Assembly (NCBI GenBank): GCA_036897625.1
Contig: JAYMTA010001275.1
Coordinates: 1 to 20,798, forward strand
DNA length: 20,798 bases
Source: Pelargonium cotyledonis
Taxonomy: Eukaryota; Streptophyta; Magnoliopsida; Geraniales; Geraniaceae
Direction of reading: 5' to 3'
This document shows, piece by piece, positions 1-8,215 of this stretch; the stretch's first letter is position 1; each line of letters begins with the position of its first letter. Both the position numbers and the translations under genes were made by a program. The notes under the pieces were generated by a model, which had not been told where the DNA came from, searched no databases, and saw nothing but the letters and a program-made list of their open reading frames with translations.

Positions 1-14
1 TGTAAACCCCCCCC

Positions 15-100
15 GACCTCTTTTATCTCCCTCTCAATCCCCCGCCATTCTTCCCAAACCTTCATCTTCTCAACATCAAACCCTAGCCCCAAATTCACAT
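15..100 (+). repeat. Orphan copy A of the phospholipase 5' UTR
   Basis: A pyrimidine-rich stretch ending cccaaattcacat closely matches 7811-7903 just upstream of the phospholipase start, and also 4633-4721. It shares the landmarks ccgccattct, ccttcatcttct and ccccaaattcac in the same order and spacing. No phospholipase coding sequence follows; the similarity ends in a TA microsatellite at about 103-130. I read it as the left-hand relic of a tandem duplication. Confidence 0.75.
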
Positions 101-102
101 TG

Positions 103-130
103 TGTATATATATATATATAAATATATATT
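103..130. repeat. TA microsatellite
   Basis: A run of TA dinucleotides with one interruption marks the point where leader copy A stops matching the phospholipase leader. Confidence 0.85.
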
Positions 131-214
131 ATTGTTGAATTTGTACACTACCACACAATCCCAAATCCATTGGGAACCCATCATCATCAAGTCTCCGATG
201 AAGATAAACTTTTA

Positions 215-1775
215 GGTGAAGCTATGGCTACTGGACTGCTATACTTTGTAATGGTAATTGATTGTTTTTTCTCCTGGTTCATTTTCTTAATTCGCTACAT
301 TTAACTTCACAATGTTTGAACAGTGAAGTATTTTTTTTTATTAGATGTGCCCTTGTTCATGCTCTTTAAATCAAGTAATGTGATGTTAAACATTCCTGTA
401 GTTACTTCATGTTTAGATATGAGAAGATTCACAATTGACAACACAGAACTATCAGAACATGTATAGGTGATATAAATTTGCAAGTAATTGAGAAAACCTT
501 GATTTGTTCTTCAAAATAAGTTGATTATTTCATGAATTAGTTACCAGTTGCATAAACTAGTAGAATTATAAGCTGGTGTTTAGAGTCTTTATTCTAATAA
601 TGTTGCAATAGTAGTTATTTAGAAAGTAAAGCAGGTCGATGATCAGCCAATCAGTTGAGCGAAGTTGCGAGTGATCGGTGGAGTGAAGGTGGCGATGAGC
701 CTACTCCCGCTTTTGATGTCATTCAGATTGAGTGGCATTTGGTCGTTGTTCAAGTCTCCATGACCTTCCAAGTGGAGAGTGGCATTGAATGGAATCCCTA
801 AATCTTTGTGGAGGCTTTGTTTTAACTGACCAATGGTGGTCATTCGGTTGCGGGTGAACCAAACTTGCCTCGAACCATTGATTGTCAACTCCACCCGGTA
901 TTTTTTGAACACGAACAACTCGTCACCGTCTTTGAGATTCAGCAACAGCACTGCGCTGTTTTCATTCATCCACCTCTCCCCGAGATACAAATCAAACATG
1001 TCCGGATCAGCACAGCCCTGGCGGACGTCTGGATCCTCAGGGAACACCCTCACTATGGATGGAATCATTCGAGCTTTCACGTCTCTTATAGTCCACAGTA
1101 CATTTGCAGGAACAACTATCCTTTGGTCTCCCAACACAACTCTTATTGCCACAGTCTGATCACATATCAATTAGCTGAAAAGATTTAAAAGAATAGTAGT
1201 TGTAACAGTAATGGTGCTATATATATATACTTACATCGATTGTCAGGAGGAGCTGGATTTGACAGCCATCATTGTCAATTCTGCACTGACTGCGATTGTA
1301 TTCGTTGCGGAGTGGGCATCCATCGAATATGAAGATTTGATTGTCGACTGGTATGTTTTTTTTTGTAGAAATCTCATGTTTCATTCCTAGGACAGTCTGC
1401 AAAAAGTACCACTCTGTTTCGTAAAATATGTTGTTTTTGCGCATAAACATTACTTTGATCACTGGCTTCATTTCAGGTGCTTCTTTTTCTTGCTCGTCAG
1501 AGTCTAATTAACAGCTGTCAAGTTAAAAAGTATCAGTGGATGCTGCTACAATTTTCTGATGGATTGTTGTTTCTTCGTTTTAATGGAAAATTGTCATGCA
1601 CGTTAGAGTCAGTGCACTCATAGAAATTGCATCTGTTTAGAAGCTCATGAGAATGGTAACCAGCTAGAAGAAGCTCATGAAAATGGTCATTTGCATTTCA
1701 ACCACTTCAACGCATACAAGGGTTATGAGTATTTGAAAACATGCATGAATCAAGTTAAGTTGATTTTATCATAGC
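215..1775. repeat. Tandem duplication unit 1 (ubiquitin-like gene with both flanks)
   Basis: It begins with a ttaggtgaagctatggctact-type boundary and extends through copy 1 of the ubiquitin-like gene to its 5' flank near gcatacaagg...aagttaagttg. Matching blocks start at about 2521 and 4974. The 3' flank 215-642 holds no gene; it is repeat-unit sequence with landmarks such as gtgcccttgttcatgctctt shared with the other units. Confidence 0.75.
643..1471 (-). CDS. Three-domain ubiquitin-like protein, copy 1 (249 aa, two exons)
   Basis: Exon 1 is 1235-1471 (79 codons) and exon 2 is 643-1155. The intron 1156-1234 has donor GTAAGT and acceptor TGATCAG, phase 0. The product has three consecutive ubiquitin-like folds. 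Domain 1 spans about 3-77 and has the ubiquitin-like stretch IPVDNQIFIFDG. Domain 2 spans about 80-163, with an insertion after its helix (FPEDPD...). Domain 3 spans about 164-241 and starts KYRVELTING. The C-terminus FAQLIG lacks Gly-Gly, so conjugation like ubiquitin is unlikely; a scaffold or adaptor role is only a guess. The start is chosen because it is shared by all three copies and an in-frame TAA lies 13 codons upstream. A conserved purine-rich stretch precedes the ATG and may follow a 5' UTR intron acceptor (attag). It is the first of three tandem paralogues. The fold call rests on reading the pattern, not on a profile search. Confidence 0.8.
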
Positions 1776-1815
1776 TGTTATACAAATTTTTGTCTCGGGC
1801 TTGTTTGAATGAGTT

Positions 1816-1935
1816 GGTCTTCAATTCCCAGTTGAGATTATGCCTTTGTTACTAGACAAAGTTTGATTAGTAATATTTCATTAAAGTTAGGGTTAATTGG
1901 TTTTCAATTCTCAGTTGAGATCATGCCTTTGTTAC
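1816..1935. repeat. Local direct duplication, about 83-bp period
   Basis: A 37-bp segment containing cagttgagat and atgcctttgttac occurs at 1816-1852 and again at 1899-1935 with few changes. It lies in the non-genic 5' flank between ubiquitin-like copies 1 and 2; no gene is seen from 1472 to 3009. Confidence 0.7.
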
Positions 1936-1970
1936 AAAACTATTTAACTCATATAGTTATTAAAAAAATT

Positions 1971-2520
1971 ACATTAAAATCAAATCATTATTCCGTCCCA
2001 GAATAAATGTATTTTACTTGCATTTTTTTCCCAAAACAAATGTTTTGTTTTATTTTGAAGATAGTTAGTTATGTTTCCCTATAATAAGTTAGTTATTATT
2101 CTTTAAGAAAGTTAGCTATGTGTGATGATAAATCACATTCAAATCAAATAATTACTCCATCCCAAAATTAGTGTATTTCACTTTCTTTTTTGCTCAAAAA
2201 TAAATATTTTGTTTTATGGTTGTTTACTTTTTAGTTAATTCATCTGATAGTTTGCTTTGGTTTGGTGATGGGGATGGGGTTGGGGTTTCATGTCCGGCCT
2301 TTTCGCCAGAGTTTGTATTGGTCTCTTTTTTATTTAATATAAACTCCTTAGTTTCTTAAAAAAAAAAAAAAGGTTATTTATGCTTCCATACAATAAGTTA
2401 GTTAGTATTCTTTGAGAAAATTAGTTATGAGTGGTGACAAAAAGATGAATTATACACTACTAACTATTTTAATCATTGTTTTTCTCAAAATACAATACAT
2501 GACACTTACAGATATTTGGG
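1971..2520. repeat. Diverged 164-bp tandem duplication, second copy split by a LINE tail
   Basis: Copy 1 is about 1971-2134. Copy 2 starts at 2135 with the same attNaaatcaaatNatta lead and continues to about 2217, then resumes after the LINE insertion at 2372 (cttccataNaataagttag, compare 2076-2090). Each copy carries a tNctccNtccca segment resembling one end of a Stowaway MITE, but the opposite terminal repeat is not visible. Confidence 0.55.
2227..2371 (+). mobile_element. 5'-truncated non-LTR retrotransposon (LINE) 3' tail
   Basis: A G-rich then T-rich 3'-end-like sequence (atggggttggggtttcatgt ... tttaatataaactcctta) ends in 14 A residues at 2358-2371. It interrupts one copy of the local 164-bp duplication. 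It is flanked by near-identical ggttgttta (2218-2226) and ggttattta (2372-2380), which fit an aged target-site duplication. About 145 bp; no coding part is left. Confidence 0.55.
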
Positions 2521-4140
2521 TTAAGGGCCTTTAGTTGAAGCTATAGCTACTGCATTGCAATACTTTGTAATGGTACTTGGTTGTTTTTTCACCTGATTTA
2601 TTTTGTTTAGCTGCATTTAAATTCACAATATTTGAACAGTGAAATATCAATCTATTAAATGTGCCCTTGTTCATGCTCTTTCTATCAAGTAGTGTGATTT
2701 TAAACATACCTCTATAGATATGAGAAGTTGCACAACTGACACCACAGAACTACCAGAAAATAGCTAAATAAATTCACTAGTAATTTAGAAAACCTTGATT
2801 TGTTCTTCAAAATGTGTACAGTTGATAGCACAATTCTCCTAAACTTGTGAGATTGAAAGTTGATTATGTCATGTATTAGTAATTTCCACTGGCATAAACT
2901 AATAGAGTTATAAAGTTGACTGTTTTCATCACAAGCTGGTGACTACAGTCTTTATTCTAAATTTCTGATAATGTTGTGATAGTAGTTAGTTAGAAAGTAA
3001 AGCAGATGATCAGCGAAGCAGATGAGTGAAGTCGTGCAGGACGAGTGGATGGAAGGTGGCGATGAACCTACTCCCGTTTTGGATGTGATTCAGAAAGTGC
3101 GCGTCGTTGTTCAAGTCTCCATGACCTACCAAGTGGAGAGTGGCATTCATTGGAACCTCAAAATGTGTGTTGAGGTGTTGTTTTAACTGACCAATGGTGG
3201 TCAACCAGTTGAGGAAGAGCCAACCTTGACTGGAATGATTGATTGTCAACTCCACCCGATACCTTTTGACCGCAAGCAACTCGTCGCCCTCATTGAGATT
3301 CTCATTGAGTTTCAGTAACAGCACTGTGCTGTTTTCATCCACCAACCTCCCTCGGAGATACAAATCAAATATGTTCGGATCAGGACGGTCCTGGTGGAAG
3401 TCTGGATCCTCAGGGAACACCCTCGCTATGGACGGAATCATTTGAGCTTTCACGGCTTTTATAGTCCACAGCACATTTGCAGGAACAACTATCCTTTGGT
3501 CTCCCAACACAGCTGTTATAGCCTCAGTCTGATCACAAAGAAATTAGCTTAAAAGATTTAAAAGGATAGCAATTGTAACAGTAATGGTGCTATATATATG
3601 TACTTACATCGTTTGTTAGGAATTACTGGATTCGACAGCCATCTTCGTTGATTCTGCTCAGCCCGCGAGTGTATATGTTGGGGAGCAGGCATCCATTGAA
3701 CGCGAAGATTTGATTGTTGACTGGTATGTTTGTTTTTGCAGAAATTTCAGCTTTCATCCCTTGGACAGACTGATAAATGTACCACTTGGCTTCCATAAAT
3801 ACTTTGTTTTTGCGCATAAACATCACTTTGACCGCTTGCGCCATTTCAAGTGCCTCTTTTTCTTGCTCTTCAGAGTCTAAATAACAGCTACCAAGTAAAA
3901 AAAGTATCAATGGATGGTACACTTTGCTGATGGATTGTTGTTGTTTCTTTGTTTTAATGGAAAATTGTCATGCATGTTAATTAGAGTCAGTGCACTCATA
4001 GAAATTGCACCTGTTTTCAAGCTCATGAAAATTGTCATTTGCATTTCAACCTGTTCAATACATGCAAGGGAAATGATTATTTCAAACATCCATGACTCAA
4101 GTTTAGTTGATTTTACTATATATGTCATACAAATTTTGGA
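2521..4140. repeat. Tandem duplication unit 2
   Basis: Same order of landmarks as the unit at 215-1775: the tagttgaagctat boundary, tgcccttgttcatgctcttt at about 2661, the ubiquitin-like gene (here with a stop), then its 5' flank with gaaattgcacctgtttt. The stretch 2521-3009 is the gene's 3' flank and contains no other gene. This unit has no phospholipase leader copy directly to its left. Confidence 0.75.
3010..3844 (-). pseudogene. Three-domain ubiquitin-like gene, copy 2, with an in-frame stop in domain 1
   Basis: This is a paralogue of the genes at 643-1471 and 5465-6308, with the same two-exon structure: exon 1 at 3608-3844, exon 2 at 3010-3528, intron 3529-3607, same donor and acceptor. 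Codon 74 is TAA (3623-3625) where copy 1 has CTC and copy 3 has TTC, so translation would end in the last strand of domain 1. Exon 2 is fully open (172 codons) and encodes domains 2 and 3, ending FTHLLR. A GT at the stop (cca|GTAATT) could act as a donor, but it removes 19 bases and shifts the frame, so it does not rescue the protein. Upstream of the ATG the frame stays open further than in the other copies (to about 3922), but the conserved start is at 3844. The locus is probably a recent pseudogene; a short 73-residue product or a sequencing error remains possible. Confidence 0.65.
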
Positions 4141-4250
4141 CCTATATACTACATTTGTATCATATAACATGAACATAGATATCTCATTCTCATGCATGCC
4201 TGTCATAGAAGCTTATTTTTGAACATTTTTTTATTCCAATTTATTTATTA

Positions 4251-4577
4251 TTGATGTCAGTTATGCTCATCAACAGGGCAAGTGGCTTAAGGCGGTTGCT
4301 TCTCATGAGATCTCAAGTTCGAGCCTTAAAACATTCACTTAAACCATGCTCTCCCAATTATGTTGTGCAGGTGGAAGGACTGAGTTTTAGGTTGATTCAA
4401 GATTTGAACATATCTTTCAAGGAGAAGCAGGTATGGAGGCCAGAAACTAATTCAAATTTGTTTTTCCATTGGCTTTTCAAAAGCAGATACTTTTCGAATG
4501 GAAAATTTAGTGGAGATCAATCTTGGAGAAGCATACAATCATATCTTGATCTTCTTAATCGTGCAAGGAAAATATGA
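4251..4577 (+). other. Open stretch of unknown origin between units 2 and 3
   Basis: The first third is the SINE-like head. From about 4372 on, a frame continues as VEGLSFRLIQDLNISFKEK and ends RSIQSYLDLLNRARKI at 4577. I do not recognise the protein. It might be an exon fragment carried along in the duplication, or chance. A splice-acceptor-like tgttgtgcag precedes 4371. Confidence 0.25.
4268..4330 (+). mobile_element. tRNA-derived SINE head (fragment)
   Basis: The sequence contains an A-box-like agtggcttaaggcgg followed after about 20 bp by a B-box-like aagttcgagcc, the layout of plant SINE heads. It cannot fold as a complete tRNA. The 3' body and tail are not clear. Confidence 0.5.
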
Positions 4578-4586
4578 GGGGAAATG

Positions 4587-4770
4587 GTTGGTGTAGCCTT
4601 GTTCGTTGGATGCACCCACCAATATCAATTCACCAAACTCTTTTATCTCTCTGCCTCAATCTCCCGCCATTCTTCCCAAACCTTCATCTTCTGAACATCA
4701 AAACCCTATCCCCAAATTCACTCAAAATTAACAATCTTAAACGTTTAAGCTTAACCCATGTATATTCTCT
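4587..4770 (+). repeat. Orphan copy C of the phospholipase promoter/5' UTR
   Basis: The stretch 4681-4740 aligns base for base with 7861-7920 at a constant offset of 3180 and few mismatches. Similarity extends left to ttgttcgttgga at about 4600 (compare 7627-7639) with a gap of roughly 160 bp, and right to aacccat at about 4753. It is a copy of the phospholipase promoter and leader without the coding exon. It would place a plus-strand promoter between ubiquitin-like copies 2 and 3. Confidence 0.8.
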
Positions 4771-4973
4771 TATGTACCGATGCATCTGGGGTGTTCTCTA
4801 ACAGTCTTGTCGAGCGTACAATCTCGCATCCTCTACATTTGGTACGTCTCATATTATTGTTGCACTTGTACACTACAATACAATCTCAAATCCATTGGAA
4901 TCCATCATCATCATCCCAGCCTTGCTTCGCCGAATGCTTTTGTGATCATGGATCAATGGAGTCTCCCATTAAG

Positions 4974-6605
4974 GTAATCCTTTAGTTGAAGCTATGGATA
5001 CTGCACTGCAATACTTAGTAATGGTGCTTGAATGTTTTTTCACCTGATTTTTTTTTTGTATAGCCGCATTTTCACAATGTTTGAACAGTGTAGTATCAGT
5101 CTATTAAATGTGCTCTTGTTCATGCTCTTTCGATCAATTATTGTGATGTTAAACATACCTGTAGTTACTTCATGAGTTCATGTATAGATATGAGAAGATG
5201 CACAACTGACAACACGGAACTACCAGAATATAGCTTAAATAAATTCACTAGTAATTCATAAAGCCTTTGATTTGTTCTTCAAAATGTGTACAGTTGATAG
5301 TTTTTAATAAGCAAGAACTGCACATTCTCCTAAACTTGTGAGATTTGAAGTTGATTATTTCATGAATTTGTTACCACTAGCATAGAATTAATTTCCTAAT
5401 AATAGAACTATAAAGTCGACTGTTTTTCAGTGCAGATGTACTAATTAGAAAGTAAAGCAGATGATCAGTGAAGCAGATGAGTGAAGTCGAGAGGAGTGGG
5501 CGGTGGAGGGGGGAAGGTGGCAATGAGCTTACTCCCGTCTTCGATGCCGTACAGAAAGAGCGGTTGTGAATCGTTGGCCATGTCTCCATGACCTACCAAG
5601 TGGATAATGGCATAGAGTGGAATTCCCAGTTCTCTGTTGAGCTGTTGTTTGAACTCAGCAAAGGTGAGCATCCGGTTGACGAGGAGCCAAGTTTGGCCGG
5701 TATCATTGACTGTCAACTCCACCCTGTTCCTCTTGAGCATGAGCACCTCGTCGTCGTCCTTGAGATGCACATCCAGCACCGTGCTGCTTTCATTCAGCCA
5801 CCTCCCGTTGAGATACAAATCGAACAAGTTTGGATCAGCACTCTCCTCCTTGAAGTCTGGATCATCCGGGTACACCGTCTCTATGCGAGGTATCATTTGA
5901 GCTTTCACGTATTGTATAGTGGATAACACATTCACATGAACAACTATCCTTTCATTGCCCCACACAACTTTTATAGCCACAGTCTGATCACACCAAATTA
6001 GTAATTAACAAGTCAGATATAAGTGTCAAACAATTAACTTATATGTAATGGTACTATATATGTATACTCACATCGGTTGCGAGAAGGAACTGGACGCGAG
6101 AGCCATCATCGCTGATTCCACACTGCTCGCGAGTGTGTTCGTCTTGGAGCTGGTATCCATCGTACATGAGGATTTGGTTGTCAACAGGTACGTTTATTTT
6201 TTCAGAAATCTGAGTTTTCATCTCTAGAACAGTCTGAGAATGGAACCATTCCTCTTCGAAAAATTTGTATTGTTTGCGCATAAACGTTACTTTGATCACT
6301 GAATTCATTTCAAGCGCTTCTTTTTCTTGTTTGTTCGAGTTCTAATAATAGGTACCGTGTGAAAGGGTATCAATGGATGCGAGAATTTTCTGATGGATTG
6401 TTGGTTCTTAGTTTTAATGAAAAATTGTCATGCATGTTAGAGTCTGGGTACTCATAGAAATTGCACCTGTTTTAAACCTCACGAGAATGGTAACCGGCTA
6501 GAAGCTCATGAAAATGGTCGTCTGCATTTTAACCGCTGCAACGCATACAAGGAAAATGATTGTTTCATAACAATATAACATGCATGGATCAAGTTAAGTT
6601 GAACC
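4974..6605. repeat. Tandem duplication unit 3
   Basis: Third copy, starting tttagttgaagctatgg at about 4981 and running through ubiquitin-like copy 3 to aagttaagttg near 6600. The 3' flank 4974-5464 contains no further gene. This unit is preceded by phospholipase leader copy C and followed by the spacer and the real phospholipase gene. Confidence 0.75.
5465..6308 (-). CDS. Three-domain ubiquitin-like protein, copy 3 (251 aa, two exons)
   Basis: Exon 1 is 6072-6308 and exon 2 is 5465-5983. The 88-bp intron has donor GTGAGT and acceptor TGATCAG, phase 0. Three ubiquitin-like domains are arranged as in copy 1: domain 1 has INVPVDNQILMYDG; domain 2 begins TVAIKVVWGNERIVV; domain 3 begins NRVELTVNDTGQTW. 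The tail is proline-rich (FPPPPPTP), then DFTHLLH, with no Gly-Gly. An in-frame TAG twelve codons before the ATG supports the start. This copy is nearest the phospholipase gene and diverges from it across about 1.5 kb, which I take to be the parental arrangement. Compared with copies 1 and 2 it differs mostly by substitution, with an intact frame, so it is probably functional. Its cellular role is unknown to me. Confidence 0.8.
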
Positions 6606-6773
6606 ATTTTTATAATTGAGGGCATCTTTATGCTCATTTACATATTGTTTATGCTAAAACATGCACTTGAACCATTTTTTTTTATAGACACTTAAACCTA
6701 AATGTATTAACTTTTTTTTTTTTTTAAACTAAATTTATTCAAAGTAATGTCATTTGAGCGTACTATAGGCCTC

Positions 6774-7354
6774 AGGGTGAAATCAATTTTTCTTAGCACG
6801 AAAACTAATAACAAGAAGAGTATAAAATTGGGGTATTGAATATCAATCCACCGTGATAATCTTGACAAAAAGACCAATGATCTAATTAACTCGTAGGTCA
6901 CTCGATTCACAAATCGATCTGCAAACAAAATGTCAACACTATAAAACTGAGTCACATGACTATAACATCATGAAAAATCAAATCGAAAACATTTAAATCT
7001 TTTACATTAGTGTAAAAATCAAGTTCAAGGCATTGTAATCCTCCTCCTAGCTTGAAGAGTGTAAACAATTACCAATGGTTGCTCTTGAACTTAAGAAAAC
7101 CACATGAATGACTCTACCAACTCCTTTCGCCATTATTGGGTTTGCTCTTTGATTTGATAACAAACTTAAAAGCCGATATGAAGGTTTCGATCAAACCACC
7201 ACCTTCCAAGTCACATTCTTCTTCCACGCAATTACTATTACTTCTACAAACCTCCTTCTGCCGAAAAACACTTAACTTGTTATAGAAACCATAGTCAGGA
7301 GAAAGGGAATTCGACTTTGTCTCTAGAATATATATCACTTAAGGGTGAAATCAA
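6774..7354 (-). mobile_element. Decayed retroelement fragment between 13-bp direct repeats
   Basis: The 13-mer agggtgaaatcaa occurs at 6774-6786 and again at 7342-7354, enclosing 555 bp. On the minus strand the enclosed sequence encodes, around 6814-6940, a segment (FVNRVTYELIRS ... RWIDI) resembling the C-terminal part of the plant retroelement RNase-H-like domain. A second open stretch lies at 7114-7338. This fits a truncated LINE-type insertion with its target-site duplication. The family is uncertain, and no clear poly-A tail is seen. Confidence 0.4.
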
Positions 7355-7953
7355 ATTAGTTTAGGATAAAAAAGATTGAATTTTTATTTTTTTTAGGTAT
7401 TTAACCATGAGTTTTCTAAGAGGGTTCGTATCATTGGCGGGTGGGACCTTTAAGCCGTTTTAACTCAAACACTATTTTCACTCACGTAGCCTGTGTTGCC
7501 AACTGCGGCACAACCCGTGGGTGAATTTTCATTTTCATAACTATTGTTTATTCACCAAAATTTAACTCCATACAAATCAAAATTAATTTATGTCAAGTCC
7601 CTGGCTCCACCAAGAATATACCAGGTCTTGTTTGTTGGATCCACCCACCGTGGTACAGTTTAATGAAACGTCGTCGTTGTGAGTCAAAATAAACAACCAC
7701 AAGATGGCAAGACGAAGCAAACCGAAGAACAACACAAGCAAAGCCAAGCAAGCTTCAGTTTGTAATGCAAAATCTCTTTTGGCAATTTCATTTCATCGCT
7801 CTGTAAACTCCATCGAACTCTCTTATCTCTCTCCCTCAATCTCCCGCCATTCTGCAAAAACCTTCATCTTCTCAATATCAAAACCCTATCCCCAAATTCA
7901 CATTCAATTAACGATCTTAAACCCATATTTTCTCTCATCGGCGGAGCCAACCA

Positions 7954-7974
7954 ATGATCGGGCCGCTCCGGTGA
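7954..7974 (+). promoter_or_regulatory. Short upstream ORF in the phospholipase leader (6 codons)
   Basis: ATG at 7954 opens a six-codon frame ending in TGA at 7972-7974, 57 bases before the main start. It lies downstream of the pyrimidine-rich leader block, so it is probably transcribed. Confidence 0.4.
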
Positions 7975-8008
7975 CCGTTTGATCGGATTGCCTCGGAAAA
8001 TTTCTGGT

Positions 8009-8215
8009 ATGCTCCGATCGGCCAGCGACAATGTCTTGGGGATTGGGGTGGAAAAGGTCCTCCGAGATCTTCCATTTGAGTCTCAACTATGGTACGGACG
8101 ACCCCAAGCCAAACTCCGACAATCCCAGCCGCCTGCCCTCCCTTTCGTCCTCTTCGCCGCCCTTGCCGACTCCGAATTCGGTTGCGCAAGATCAGGAGCA
8201 GGGGTTCCGGATTGA
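8009..8215 (+). promoter_or_regulatory. Upstream ORF overlapping the phospholipase start
   Basis: ATG at 8009 (G at -3) is 22 bases before the main ATG at 8031 and in another frame. It stays open to 8215, well inside exon 1. Ribosomes starting here could not reinitiate at the main start. The main ATG has A at -3, so leaky scanning would be needed. Confidence 0.4.

Larger units (their letters stand above)
6309..8030. promoter_or_regulatory. Divergent spacer between ubiquitin-like copy 3 and the phospholipase gene
   Basis: It holds the 5' flank of ubiquitin-like copy 3 (to about 6605), the decayed retroelement, then the phospholipase promoter. An acgtcgtcgttg motif sits at about 7668-7679; motifs of this type recur in plant promoters. 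The pyrimidine-rich block 7810-7850 looks like a transcription start or leader region. No clear TATA box could be assigned. Confidence 0.45.

Noticed and set aside
833-1188. Two plus-strand reading frames opposite ubiquitin-like copy 1 (and similar ones at 3239-3445 and 5588-5926)
   Set aside because: They mirror the coding exon on the other strand, have no recognisable protein features and recur only because the gene is duplicated.
1987-2175. Complete Stowaway MITE in the 164-bp repeats
   Set aside because: The ctccNtccca end is suggestive, but no opposite terminal repeat or TA duplication could be found.
4268-4330. Possible tRNA gene (A-box and B-box present)
   Set aside because: The boxes are too close and no acceptor stem or anticodon arm can be formed; a SINE head fits better. 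The same applies to 17990-18048.
7704-7982. 92-codon frame in the phospholipase promoter/leader as a separate gene
   Set aside because: It covers the pyrimidine-rich leader, which is copied without this frame in the orphan relics; no protein features.
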